From: Notospermus geniculatus
Lineage: Eukaryota > Nemertea > Pilidiophora > Heteronemertea > Lineidae
Length of the DNA: 64,000 nt
Direction of reading: 5' to 3'
Assembly: GCA_002633025.1 (NCBI GenBank)
Contig: NMRB01001676.1
Span: 60,796-124,795, forward strand
Part shown: piece by piece, positions 40,601 to 55,600 of the stretch
Numbering within the stretch: the first letter of the stretch is position 1
Layout: every line of letters starts with the position of its first letter
Position numbers and translations under genes: made by a program
Notes under the pieces: generated by a model
Database searches by the model: none
Told to the model about the DNA's origin: nothing
What the model saw: the letters and a program-made list of their open reading frames with translations, nothing else

Positions 40601-43600
40601 TCAGTTTGTGAACCAGTCTGATAACAGTAATGCCATCTATCGATGTTTGCTGCATGCAGCTCATCAACACAGAACAAAAACTAAAGATTCTTTCCTGCGC
40701 TTGCAATGGACTGATTTTGCAATTCATTTACACCCAGTCATGCCATCATCATCGCAATGCTGTCAGTAAGTCGACCAATAGATGTCACTACGGCCCAATA
40801 GACGATATCACTCCAAAAGAGCGCAGCACCTTACGGGGTCAGCGTCATGACATCCCGCATGTCATTTCATGATGTCTTGAGGTGAGACGAAAAAAATTCA
40901 GAGATTGTTTCACGACGTCATGATTGCTGTAACATCGGGATTTTTTTTCGAGTCGCGTCGTAGCGTTCAGAAATGACGTGCGAGACGTCATGACACTGAC
41001 CCCGCAAGGTGCTGCGCTCTTTTGGAGTGATAGAGTATATTCAATGCATTCTACATTGTAGTATAGCGGACCCATTCATTCTTGATCGAGTACCAATCAC
41101 ATGGATTTTCCTATGTATTGGTCTGCTATGAGTGCTAGAACTTTGCTGCCATCTTTTGGCATTGATACGCGTGGCTGACTGCTGCGAGTCCTATTCATGT
41201 CTAAACTTAGCCTTGCCAATCAAAAGCCTAGCTGTAGCTGGGCTGCTAATGTTCATTCAACACCAGCTGTCATACGAAGCCTCAGTATCATTGGTGAGAC
41301 TGAGAGTTTTGATCCTGCTGAGAGTGAGACCCTGTTTCAGGTTCAGCAAACATTGGGAATATGCAGCACACCACCACTAAAAATACAAAGTGAACAAGTC
41401 ACAGGCAATATCTGTCAAAACTTCCAAGTCCAAATGGCAGTTTAGCACACTATGTACACACACATCAGTTCCCCTCACCCACTTGACAAGGACCAACATG
41501 TTGCAGAGAATTTGTCGGGGAATACCCTGGGATGTTTCTTTATTCTCCCCATCTCGGGACACTCGTTAGGTCACTTTACTGACAGACTGAGTGCTCGGTC
41601 TATTCATAATATTGATCCAAACGAACACATCGTATTGGAATCACCAACTGCGATCCATGTACATGTATGACTGTCATCAGTTCATCCTATTCATATCATG
41701 ACAGATCGAGTGGGCTGATGCACTGATTGTGGGAATGGACTCGCTGGCTCAGCTGTCACAGACTGTCGACCATATAACTTTTGCCATGTCCACCAGATTA
41801 ACATCACCAATATCCCTGTAACATTTTTTTACCAGCACTTTCCTAGCATACCGGTACTTGGCAGATTCACATTCTTCTCAAGATTGATGTTCTATGAGTT
41901 CTGTGATGAGAGTCATCCTATCATGACTGTCTGTGATGTGGACATGTAGGACCCAACCCAAACCTGATTATCAAACATTCATACATGTAATTTGTAATAA
42001 TGTCACCAAATAAAGTTCAACATCAGTTCAGTCATTAGCACTAACTGTACTCATCTGTTTGTTATGTGGTTTAAATAATACCAGTACCTAATTTTAATGA
42101 ATGCAAACTAACCCACTTGAATGGATGATGACCCAGGCTTTCATAACTGACTGTGTTGCAAACAATTGTGGTATACATGTATGTCGTGTGTACTTCATGT
42201 AAGTCAGTGGAAAATGATAGCATAAATTACCACATCATTTTGAACATGTGCAACTGGCAGTTCCTGGCTTTTCTGCACTAAGAACTGAGCTGAGCCTGCC
42301 GTACTGGAGCTTTCTGCTGAGCAAAGTCAGACCGTNACTACATCCTTCCCTCCTTCCCCTGTGAACACCCATCCCCTCAGTCCTTCACTTTAGGCTGTCC
42401 ATTCTCATGAAGGCCTACCATGTGCAACAAGAAAAAACTTCCTTGTAAAAAAATCATGCATGTCTGAAAAGCACAGTCAGTGGTCCAATCCAACTAAACA
42501 GTCATGACACTGAGTGATAGTTGCACAACGTAAACATGTTCTGTGCCTTTGCATGACAATAACAAACAATACGCATGACAAGACACTCGTGACATCATCT
42601 GACTTGTAAGGTCCACCACATGTGTCTGATCAATGGAGGTCCCACTCGACCCCAGTACGATTACCTTCAGGTCGTCAATAAATGATAGTGATCTAGCAAA
42701 TCATCTGATTTGGTGAAATTTGTTTGATCAGTTTGTGAACCAGTCTGATAACAGTAATGCCATCTATCGATGTTTGCTGCATGCAGCTCATCAACACAGA
42801 ACAAAAACTAAAGATTCTATCCTGCGCTTGCAATGGACTGATTTTGCAATTCATTTACACCCAGTCATGCCATCATCATCGCAATGCTGTCAGTAAGTCG
42901 ACCAATAGATGTCACTACGGCCCAATAGACGATATCACTCCAAAAGAGCGCAGCACCTTACGGGGTCAGCGTCATGACATCCCGCATGTCATTTCATGCT
43001 GTCTTGAGGTGAGACGAAAAAAATTCAGAGATTGTTTCACGACGTCATGATTGCTGTAACATCGGGATTTTTTTTCGAGTCGCGTCGTAGCGTTCAGAAA
43101 TGACGTGCGAGACGTCATGACACTGACCCCGAAAGGTGCTGCGCTCTTTTGGAGTGATAGAGTATATTCAATGCATTCTACATTGTAGTATAGCGGACCC
43201 ATTCATTCTTGATCGAGTACCAATCACGTGGATTTTCCTATGTACATGTATTGGTCTGCTATGAGTGCTAGAACTTTGCTGCCATCTTTTGGCAATACAT
43301 GTACGCGTGGCTGACTGCTGCGAGTCCTATTCATGTCTAAACTTAGCCTTGCCAATCAAAAGCCTAGCTGTAGCTGGGCTGCTAATGTTCATTCAACACC
43401 AGCTGTCATATGAAACCTCAGTATCATTGGTGAGACTGAGAGTTTTGATCCTGCTTAGAGTGAGACCCTGTTTCAGGTTCAGCAAACATTGGGAATGTGC
43501 AGCACACCACCACTAAACATACAAAGTGAACAATAGTCATAGGCATTACCTGTCAAAACTTCCAAGTCCAAATGGCAGTTTAGCACACTATGTACACACA

Positions 43601-46600
43601 CATCAGTTCCCCTCACCCACTTGACAAGGACCAACATGTTGCAGAGAATTTGTCGGGGAATACCCTGGGATGTTCCTTTATTCTCCCCATCTCGGGACAC
43701 TCGTTAGGTCACTTTACTGACAGACTGAGTGCTCGGTCTATTCATAATATTGATCCAAACGAACACATCGTATTGGAATCACCAACTGCGATCCATGTAC
43801 ATGTATGACTGTCATCAGTTCATCCTATTCATATCATGACAGATCGAGTGGGCTGATGCACTGATTGTGGGAATGGACTCGCTGGCTCAGCTGTCACAGA
43901 CTGTCGACCATATAACTTTTGCCATGTCCACCAGATTAACATCACCAATATCACTGTAACATTTTTTACCAGCACTTTCTCAGCATACTCGGCAGATTCA
44001 CATTCTATCTCTTGATGTTCTAGATGAGTTCTGTGATGAGATTCATCATATCATGACTGTCTGTGATGTGGACATGTAGGACCCAACCTAAACCTGATTA
44101 TCAAACATTCATACATGTAATTTGTAATAATGTCACCAAATAAAGTTCAACATCAGTTCAGTCATTAGCACTAACTGTACTCATCTGTTTGTTATGTGGT
44201 TTAATAATACCAGTACCTAATTTTAATGAATGCAAACTAACCCACTTGAATGGATGATGACCCAGGCTTTCATAACTGACTGTGTTGCAAACAATTGTGG
44301 TATACGGTACATGTATGTGGTGTGTACTTCATGTAAGTTAGTGGAAAATGATAGCATAAATTACCACATCATTTTGAACATGTGCACCTGGCAGTTCCTG
44401 GCTTTTCTGCACTAAGAACTGAGCTGAGCCTGCCGTACTCGAGCTTTCTGCTGAGCAAAGTCAGACCGTTTGCTCAGCAGATAGCTCACCGAAAAATACG
44501 CGCACACGTGAGCTTTCTGCCTCGCGAGGCAAAAAACTCACCGAAATTACGTGCACACGCGAGCTGTCTGCTGAGCGAACGGTCTCGAATAACTTTTTGC
44601 TCAGCAGATAGCTCCTTAAACTCCCTACGCAGTTGTGTATCGCGCCCCCTTCGGTTTACTCGCTCTCCACAACTGCTTTACTTCGTGGAAGTCGCCGCGG
44701 TTGGTCAACAGATGGCGTCTGGGCCTGGCGCGAGTTTTACAGCCTATCAGCACGCTGCTTTCAGAACTGTTTGGCCCGTTGGCAACGGATGTTCTTGTGC
44801 TACCATGGCTACGAATCGCTCGGCCAATGAAAAAGTGTCTCAGGCCAGCTTGGTTACCGGTTGCTCGGTGCTCTCATTGGTCGACTCTCTCAGCGCCATC
44901 TGTTGACCGAACGCGGCGACTTCCACGAAGTAAAGCAGTTGTGGAGAGCGAGTAAACCGAAGGGGGCGCGGTACACAACTGCGTAGGGAGTTTAATAGCT
45001 CCTGTGTGCGGCAGGTTTTAGATCAAGTGGTGTAATGATCAGTGTTGAGTCCTTTGAGATGAAATGTCCAAGCAACCTTTCCTCTGGATCGATGTCAGGG
45101 ATGAAAATGGTCCACGAACAAACAGTCGTAGCCTGCTAAGGGGCGAAATGTTCTGTAATCAAGATGATATAAAGGCATTTTTGGCCATGTTAATACATGA
45201 TACCCTGACCAACCTCTTTGTGTTTTCTTTCAGATTGCAGCCTCATACGGCCGTGAAGTATGCATATTTGAGCCAACGCCGTTGCTTCATCATGACTCTT
45301 CACATGTAAGTATACAGCCCCTGTAACCAAGTGACACAGTATTTGCCGAACTGATATTGGCACTCGTTGATTCAATCAACCCTTGTTACTTCAAGCTGTC
45401 TGGGCTAGATGTCTAATTGTATCGGCTACTTCACTGGGGAGTCTGTCCCACATGCAAATAGTCCGTTTTAAGGTGACACCCTTTAAGGCTTTGGTATATC
45501 AAGAAACGGCCTATAATTGCCTGTATCACTTATCGACTTGTCTATTTTGAGCCTTGGACCAGACTCCAGGCCTTAGCTATCTTTGAATTGGTGTGTAATT
45601 TAAGAACCTCCGCTTGCCAGGCCTGCGCCACACTGCAGATAGCAACCATAAACTGGCTCGCAACCAGCTACCCTACCTCGGCAACCCATGCAGCGTTACG
45701 ACAACAGATACATGACGTTGAGCTCTACAATACAACCCAAGTACATGTAGGCCGAGGATGACGAGGGCTGTGTATGATACACAATGTCAACCCAAAGTCA
45801 CACCTGGAGCAGCTGGCGTTTCTCCCAACTTGTTCCCTTCCTAATGTATCTGTCACCAAACCTCTTACATGTATTTTGTTGATGCCAGGCATTGAGTATT
45901 CCTCTCACTTTATCTTTCAGAGATTGGATTACCAGTGGTACCAGACTGGGACCATCACTCCTGAATGTGATGTCTTCACTCTCTCGTGGAATACAGATGG
46001 TAAGAAGCATTTACTTTGCCTCTTCTCAGTCTGCAATCAGCATGATCTCCTGTGTCCAGTGACAGCGAGTCAGAAAATTCCACCTGACCGGCAAGCATTT
46101 AACTTTGAGGCAGTAAAAACTGACAACGGTAAGGCTGAGTTTACATCGAGGTACACGTGACACGGACACGCAGGCGAACAATGGCTTCACAAAGGATTCA
46201 TCCCCATGAAACCTTTGTTCGCCTGCGTGTTCGTGTCATGTGTGCTGCGGTGTAAACTCAGCCTAACACACCTGCCCACCAGAGTAGATGCATTTTGGAT
46301 TACATGTGTCTAACTTCAAACTCCACATTCTCCGTACTCGGTTCCAGAGTCTCATGTTGCAGCATAACACTGCAATATGAATATCTGGAACTGAGTTGGG
46401 AGCTGCATTGGTTCAACTGAAGAGATGGTATTGAATATCAGTCAGTTTCAGTTGTCAGTGTAACAGCAAGTGATCATTGATGCTGAGCATTTACCATTAC
46501 GGTAGTTGAGATGAGACACACTTGCTTCAGAATGTATGGTTGATAAGTGACAAGATAAAACATTGAGGTCCAGCCACTAAGTCTTCTTCCGCCTCCTCCT

Positions 46601-49600
46601 CCTCCAAGATTTGTCAACATTGCATACCACATTTGTAATATTGATGTTTTATTGTACAGTATTGAGCTGTACATTTCATCACGGTGAACGTCGATACTCT
46701 CTGGTGTGGAGCCAGTGACCTTTTGTGTGAACGAGAATAGACGATGTGGGAAGGAAATGAATGGAGGTGTTTGAGTGGTGTGCTAGGATTCAAAGTTTCT
46801 CGTCGGGTTCAATTATAGATCAATCATTGCTTTCTTTGCAGCATTTATCAGGAAGCTGTGTAGGCAGTGTAGCAATCTACAGTTTGTTGAATGTATTCTT
46901 TCAGCTTCAATAGACGTCTTGTTTTGTCCTGAAATAAGTTCAGTTCATCATATTCATAGTTCGGGGTCAGGGTGAAAGTCATCATGTCTCCTGGCCAATT
47001 ACATGTAGGTCACTGTGACCTAGATCTTCTGTTCCACGACTGGTGTTAACTCCAACTACATGTAGGTCAAACTAGGTCACTGTGATCTATAGTACAAGTC
47101 ACAGTGACCTAATTCAAGAGTGAATGTTATTGTAATTCCTCACATCTGCTGGCCAATAAGGTCACTGTGACCTACAGTAGAGGTCACAGGACCTAATTGG
47201 AGCTCCATGTACAGGATCTATAATATTGACCTAATTGGAGGTATTGGTTGTACCTCCGCCTTCAACATGTTCCACACTTGGTGTTCCTGAGGGATTCTGT
47301 ACATCATGATTTGCTGGTAAATTAGGTCACTGTGACCTGATTTCTCCACAATCTGTCAATCACACTTTCATTCATTACCTTTTTGGCTGAACGAAGTTAA
47401 TGAGTTCAAATGAAATGTGTATAAACTAACGGTAATGTGGCCTCTGACTTGGTCGTGNTGTGTCCAGTGACAGCGAGTCAGAAAATTCCACCTGACCGGC
47501 AAGCATTTAACTTTGAGGCAGTAAAAACTGACAACGGTAAGGCTGAGTTTACATCGAGGTACACGTGACACGGACACGCAGGCGAACAATGGCTTCACAA
47601 AGGATTCATCCCCATGAAACCTTTGTTCGCCGGCGTGTTCGTGTCATGTGTGCTGCGGTGTAAACTCAGCCTAACACACCTGCCCACCTGAGTAGATGCA
47701 TTTTGGATTACATGTGTCTAACTTCAAACTCCACATTCTCCCTACTCAGTTCCAGAGTCTCATGTTGCAGCATCAAGCTGCAATATGAATATCTGGAACC
47801 GAGTTAGGAGCTGCATTGGTTCAACTGAAGAGATGGTATTGAATATCAGTCAGTTTCAGTTGTCAGTGTAACAGCAAGTGATCATTGATGCTGAGCATTT
47901 ACCATTACGATAGTTGAGATGAGACACACTTGCTTCAGAATGTATGGTTGATAAGTGACAAGATAAAACATTGAGGTCCAGCCACTAAGTCTTCTTCCGC
48001 CTCCTCCTCCTCCAAGATTTGTCAACATTGCATATCACATTTGTAATATTGATGTTTTATTGTACAGTATTGAGCTGTACATTTCATCGCGGTGAACGTC
48101 GATACTCTCTGGTGTGGAGCCAGTGACCTTTTGTGTGAACGAGAATAGACGATGTGGGAAGGAAATGAATGGAGGTGTTTGAGTGGTGTGCTAGGATTCA
48201 AAGTTTCTCGTCGGGTTCAATTATAGATCAATCATTGCTTTCTTTGCAGCATTTATCAGGAAGCTGTGTAGGCAGTGTAGCAATCTACAGTTTGTTGAAT
48301 GTATTCTTTCAGCTTCAATAGACGTCTTGTTTTGTCCTGAAATAAGTTCAGTTCATCATATTCATAGTGCGGGGTCAGGGTGAAAGTCATCATGTCTCCT
48401 GGCCAATTACATGTAGGTCACTGTGACCTAGATCTTCTGTTCCACGACTGGTGTTAACTCCAACTACATGTAGGTCAAACTAGGTGACTGTGATCTATAG
48501 TACAAGTCACAGTGACCTAATTCAAGAGTGAATGTTATTGTAATTCCTCACATCTGCTGGCCAATAAGGTCACTGTGACCTACAGTAGAGGTCACAGGAC
48601 CTAATTGGAGCTCCATGTACAGGATCTATAATATTGACCTAATTGGAGGTATTGGTTGTACCTCCGCCTTCAACATGTTCCACACTTGGTGTTCCTGAGG
48701 GATTCTGTACATCATGATTTGCTGGTAAATTAGGTCACTGTGACCTGATTTCTCCACAATCTGTCAATCACACTTTCATTCATTACCTTTTTGGCTGAAC
48801 GAAGTTAATGAGTTCAAATGAAATGTGTATAAACTAACGGTAATGTGGCCTCTGACTTGGTCGTGTACAGTTGACATGGTTGATGACTGCCTGAACAATT
48901 CGCCTCTGATTTCCTTACATTATCCATGGCATGGTAAATGCGCTGTACATTGTGTCATATCAGCGTTTCTATTGATTCCTTGGTGAAGGACATCTCAATT
49001 TGAGCGGCCGGGTCTCCGTGACTGATACGGCTACACGCTCATCAATAACACTGCGTGGGAGGGGGTTCATGTTTATTAATAGTTTCCCAGTTCTAATAAT
49101 GATTTGTCATCCAATGAATGGCATTTTACAGACATTTTCCTCCAAAAATAGTTTCGATCAGCGGCCAGGTTTGATTGACTAGGAGAGTAACGCTAATCCC
49201 TCCGTTCATTTCAATAATGATATGCACATGTTGAATGCTGCTGATGTGAAGGCCAGAATTTTAAACAGAATTGAAAGAATGCTCGTTTTGGCAATTGTAC
49301 ATCTTGCCATGACAAGTGTTCCAATCACGTCTACCTCGCTCACCATTGTCGGAGGGCAAAGTGACCGTAGGCCTTCCTTTGTCAAGATGCCATTGTACAA
49401 ATGTTATGAATAAAGGTGTGGAAATAATAGGCCCCACCACTGAGCTACATATTACAGCGACAGGGCTTTCCAGGACAATGTCGCTGACCGGGTGGTGGGT
49501 AAACATACACATAAAATCATGCTTTGAATGTTTTTGAGTCAGATCGGGACAGTACCGTACATGTCCTCAATCAAGTGGTGTCCTGATTCAGTGTTTTCCC

Positions 49601-52600
49601 TGATTAAAAAACACGTGACGGCCCGTCACGTTTAGAATGCAAACGTCTGTGCCTGCGCCACGTTAAAAAATCTACGTAGTGGAACCGCCACGCTTAAAAT
49701 ATCCACCGTCACGCAAAAAAAATCGGCCGACACGCATTCTGAGCACTCCCAACGCTTGTTTTCATACGGACGCAACAGAGGAAGATGGTTGTTACACACC
49801 CCTTTCAACAACGATAATGGATCGGTCCAATTATACTACCTTCACCACCCGTCTAGCATTATCTAGTTCATAAACTTGCCAACGAGATTTCATAGATGGC
49901 GCTCGGCTCATTGCGCGCGCTTCGGTCCGTCAAGAAAGTTAGTACTGCGTTGCGTTTTCGGGCACGGAAATGGCGTCTTGCAGTGTTCTAGAATCAAAAA
50001 TTTTCTACGCGAGGGGGGGAAACCCCCCTCGCACCCCCCCCCCCGCTCGGCGCTACGCGCCCGTCACGTTTCAACTAAATCCCAGGGAAAACACTGTGAT
50101 TACTCTGGTCATTTAGAGGACTGAACATGTTCTAATGGCAGTGTTATCCTACAAGGGAGGTTCCACAGAATTTTGTTTAAAAAACCTGAAAAATTCGCCT
50201 GATTTGCTTTACAGTGATATCCAACATGACATTTTGATGTATCATCCCTGCATTTCTATGCTAGACCGTTAACGAGACTGTTCTCCACACATGCTATCAG
50301 TGGTGGAGCCCGTACCAACCACAGCAGCCCTGTATTGGAACGCGGCCGACGTGATCTGACTACAGAATTTCATAACCTAATTGATTTGCATTCAAGTCAT
50401 TACCTGATGTCATCTGGTTATGACATGCTGTCCCTTGACTGTGGAGCGTGTACCATACCATACTGTCTCAGGCTGATCTTTCGCATTCTAGACATAGTTC
50501 GTAGTTCACATCAAAGCAGGGAGGCATTTCATTGAACATTCATGTCGTAGGGTGTTTGCTACCCTCTGTCATTTCAAAATGCATAAAAATGTTAATTGAG
50601 GAGTGGTGTGATCGTCGTTATTATGAAACAAGACAGGTGCCGAGTAGAGTGTGTGGCCATGAATCCGGGGCGCTGGTTCGATCCTTGCCTGAGGCCATTT
50701 TTTTTCACCCGTCTGTATAGTGTATTTCTTTGAAGTCTTATGGGTGAAATTTCAAAGTCCATTTTCATGCACCCATCCCTCAGATGATGTCTGGAAGATT
50801 TACTAAATCGCTTAATCCTGTGGCTGTGTCTCGTTGCAGGGTCTCGTCTTCTTACCGGTGGCGACCTCATCCAGATGTGGAAGTGTCCAGAATCACAAGA
50901 CGATGACGAGGAAGATGGACAGAAGAGTAGCGTGCAGTTCCATCTTGGTGATGAGAATAGTATGTTGGAATGGCTGTGTATATGGCATTGCAGGTAAGTC
51001 AGGTCACCATCCCTATAGAGGCCTTGCAGTGACGTCATCCTGGTGGCCATTCTGCCGGGCACATGGTGCAGAGGTGTGTGCCGATCGTGACGCATGACCA
51101 TGACATGACTTGTGCGAAGTGCGCCACGCCATTGTTTGTCGTAACGTCATTGGGGCAGGCACGGCTCATTTCGCTGTGCCTCTGCGGCATGTGTCCTCCA
51201 GCCATGCCAGCATGGCGGCTTGTGACGTCATATGCAAAGTCTCTATCGTATAAAGTACAGGCCTATCCGGCTCTTCCATTACAGTGTTTAGAATAGGACG
51301 TTGAAATGGCTTGTATGGTGACATTGCAGGTGAGTTTAGGTCACTGCCGGCATCTCATCATCTTGAATTATCAAGGGTTCCTATCGCCAAAACTTGACTA
51401 CGCTGTATTCTATGTAGGTGACTGGAACGTAGTCTGAAGCCAAAGTGACCGTAAGCCTTGCTGGGCCCAACACCTCCATTCGCCTCTCATACAGCACCAT
51501 ATAGGAGAATGGAATCCATATACAGCAAAATGGCATTTGCAGTTTAAGAAAAATAAGACTTATGGATTTCTGGCATGATATTGATGAGCCTTGTCAGTTT
51601 TCTCTCTGAGAGATGAAAGCTTCTGCCTGAATGGCTCTCTGAAGTTAAACAGAATGCCCTAAGCTTGGGTCCATTGATGTGTTTATGTTGGGTTATTTCT
51701 AGCAGTACCCAAAGGCTCATCTTAGTCATGTTAGTGTGTAAAGTTAGTCTTTTCATGTAATTCATCATTTTGTGCTTGAATGACCTGACTCATAACTATG
51801 TAATATATTTATGCTTGATTGTATGAATGAAACAGTTGGACAAAGGAATGAGTTTAAAATGTTGTTCGAGTAACGGTCACGAACATATTCTACATGTAGT
51901 TGTAGCACAGTGCTTTCCAAAACAGCTCCAAAAAGTTGGGTGCTTCACATTGTCAGTCTTGCTTTTGGCAAAACTCAAGGTCCAGCTGATTTGGCATCAG
52001 ACCTGTTTAGGGTGCAAGATAGCAACTCATCCAGTGATGAACCTGAAGCTTCTTGGACATGGAGGCTGACACTTCACCGTTCTGACACTTTCATACACCT
52101 TTCCACACGTCCCACATGTGGTAAACTCTTCTCGATATTGAAGCATCTGTTTCCATTTGATATGTTTCAGGACCGCCACGCCTGTCCATCAAATCCGGTT
52201 CTCCCCAGATGGACTTCTGTTCGCATCGATTGGAAAGGTAGGCATTATTGATATTCTGACTGTAGCCCCAGATGGGATGGCCTATAGACGATCCTCAAAA
52301 TCGCAGATCTGTGCACTTCGCCAAAGATCTCAACTAGAACCTCAATCTGAAACCGGGTGACGTGACGCCATGTTTCAGCTATGGTCAACTCTGATGCAAC
52401 GTCATCGAAGTCGCTATCGCGGGGTTGTCTGCATCATGGTGATTCAGTTTCAGACCGAGGTATTATGGTTGAGATTTTGCCAGAAGTGCATAGATCTTTG
52501 TCATTTACATCAATTTGAGAACAGTCTATCCCACTGGCCATGGCCGAATGGGAGCGTACTCAACTTCCAATCTGAACAGCCCATGATACATTTTGTACAT

Positions 52601-55600
52601 GGGTTTGAGACCTGCTCAGGACAGTGCAGAAAGATAGTGTGGTATATTGCCTCTACTATTGTGTGATCACATGTCAGAATGAGCATACCTCTCATCAATG
52701 TCACTTACTCCTGGTTCATTCCCTCTCCATCCCACCATCTGTAACAGCTGTGGGTGTATTTCATAAAACCATATGATATGACAAGATGTAATGGGTTTGT
52801 CAGGATGTATCATTCATGTCAGCCATCATACTGGACGATATCACAGCCTATAGCCAATTACATGTATATGTTTGCTTGAATCATTTAGTAGCAAGCGTGA
52901 CATCGTCCATGAAGTATTTTATCATAATGCAAGAATTGCTGCGGAAATTAAGTGAATAATGTTTGTGGATATCACATAATCAGCCGTTTCATTTGCAGGC
53001 TCCTATCCTATTAGAATGTGACCTGAAAACATGAGCATGGGTACGATAGGGGTTGTAAACTATCGTAGACCTATCTGGGTGTAGGTCCACTGGTACATGT
53101 AGCACATCAGTGATTTTTAGCTCACCTGTGGTGAGCTTATACAATGGTTGTGCGTCCGTCGTCGTCGTCCGTTAGCAGGGCACGTTTCGTAACCGCTGGG
53201 GCTATTGATCTGAAACTTGGTACATATATACCCCTAGGTCATATGACCTATGACAACAAGTTTCGGTCCGATTCGATTCTTGGCTTGGCCACCAGGTGGC
53301 TAAAACTGAAAACACAAAAAGTGCAATAACTCCTGAACTAATGACATGATCATCTCCAAATTTTTATCATAGGTGTATCTAATGAGGATACATAACATAT
53401 ATAACGGGTTTTTGATTTGACCTACTTTTCAAGGTCACAGAGGTCAAAGTTCAAAATTTTTCCTTTTGGTGGCACGTTTCGTAACCGCGGGTGCTATTGA
53501 CCTGAAACTTGGTACATATATACCCCTATGTCAGATGACCTAGTACACCAAGTTTCGGTCTGATTCGACTCTTAGCGTGGCCACCAGGTGGCAGAAACTC
53601 AAAACACAAAAAGTGCAATAACTCCTGAACTAATGAGTGGATCACCCCCAAATTTTTATCATAGGTGAATCTGCTGAGGGTACATTACATATATAAAGGA
53701 GTTTTGGTTTGACCTACTTTTCAAGGTCACAGAGGTCAAAGTTCAAAATTTTGCCTNNNNNNNNNNNNNNNNNNNNNNNNNNNNNNNNNNNNNNNNNNNN
53801 NNNNNNNNNNNNNNNNNNNNNNNNNNNNNNNNNNNNNNNNNNNNNNNNNNNNNNNNNNNNNNNNNGCTCTTCCATTACAGTGTTTAGAATAGGACATTGA
53901 AATGGCTTGTATATGGTGGCATTGCAGGTGAGTTTAGGTCACCGCTGGCGTCTCATCATCTTGAACCATCAAGGGTTCCTGTCGCCACAACTTGACTACG
54001 CTCTATTCTGTGTAGGTGAGTGGAGCATAGTCCGAAGGTAAAGTGACTGTAAGCTTTGCTGGGCCCAATACTTCCATTCACCTCTCATACAGCACCATAT
54101 AGGAGAATGGAATCCATATACAGCAAAGTGGCATTTGCAGTTTAAGAAAAATAAGACTTATGGATTTCTGGCATGATATTGATGAGCCTTGTCAGTTTTC
54201 TCTCTGAGAGATGAAAGCTTCTGCCTGAATGGCTCTCTGAAGTTAAACAGAATGCCCTGAGCTTGGCTCCCATTGATGTGTTTATGTTGGGTTATTTCTA
54301 GCAGTACCCAAAGGCTCATCTTAGTCATGTTAGTGTGTAAAGTTAGTCTTTTCATGTAATTCATCATTTTGTGCTTGAATGACCTGACTCATAACTATGT
54401 GATATATTTATGCTTGGCTGTATGAATGAAACAGTTGGACAAAGGAATGAGTTTAAAATGTTGTTCCAGTAATGGTCACGAACACATTCTACATGTAGTT
54501 GTAGCGCAGTGCTTTCCAAAACAGCTCCAAAAAGTTGGGTGCTTCACATTGTCAGCCTTGCTTTTGGCAAAACTCAAGGTCCAGCTGATTCAGCATCATA
54601 TCTGTTTTGGGTGCAAGATAGCAACTCATCCAGTGATGAACCTGAAGCTTCTTGGACATGGAGGCTGACACTTCACCGTTCTGACACTTTCATACACCTT
54701 TCCACACGTCCCACATGTGGTAAACTCTTCTCAATATTGAAGCATCTGTTTCCATTTGATATGTTTCAGGACCGCCACGCCTGTCCATCAAATCCGGTTC
54801 TCCCCAGATGGACTTCTGTTCGCATCGATTGGAAAGGTAGGCTTTATTGATATTCTTACTGAAGCCCCAGATGGGATGGCCTATAGACAATCCTCAGAAT
54901 CACAGATCTGCGCACTTCCGCCAAAGATCTCAACCAGAACCTCAATCTGAAACCGGGTGACGTGACACAATCCATGTTTCAGCTATGGTCGACTCGGATG
55001 CAACGTCTTCGAAGTCACTATCGTGTGGTTGTCTGCGTCACGTCATTCAGTTTCAGACCGAGGTATTACCGGTATGTTTGAGATTTGGCCAGAAGTGCAC
55101 AGATCTTTGTCGTTTTCATCAATTTGAGACCTGTCTATCCCACTGGCCATGCCCGAATGGGGGCGTACTCAACTTCCAATCTGAACTGCCGATGCTACAT
55201 TTTGTACATGGGTTTGAGACCTGCTCAGGACAGTGCAGAAAGATAGTGTGGTATATTGCCTGTACTGTTGTGTGGTAACATGTCAGAATGAGGATACCTC
55301 TCATCAATGTCACTTACTCATGGTTCATTCCCTCGCCATCCCACCATCTGTAACAGCTGTGGGTGTATTTCATAAAACCATATGATATGACAAGATGTAA
55401 TGGGTTTGTCAGGATGTATCATTCATGTCAGCCATCATACTGGACGATATCACAGCCTATAGCCAATTACATGTATATGTTTGCTTGAATCATTTAGTAG
55501 CAAGCGTGACATCGTCTATGAAGTATTTTATCATAATGCAAGAATTGCTGCGGAAATTAAGTGAATAATGTTTGTGGATATCACATAATCAGCCGTTTCA

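Noticed and set aside
44382-44906. 174-codon open frame
   Set aside because: It runs through a MITE with clear inverted arms and target duplication, and the inverted repeat explains the long open frames.
45774-46160. 128-codon frame
   Set aside because: Only 45921-45999 is supported, as DMXL exon 4. The rest reads into introns and a MITE.
50640-50712. Functional tRNA gene
   Set aside because: The B box is good but the stems do not pair into a cloverleaf. Kept only as a tRNA-like relic.
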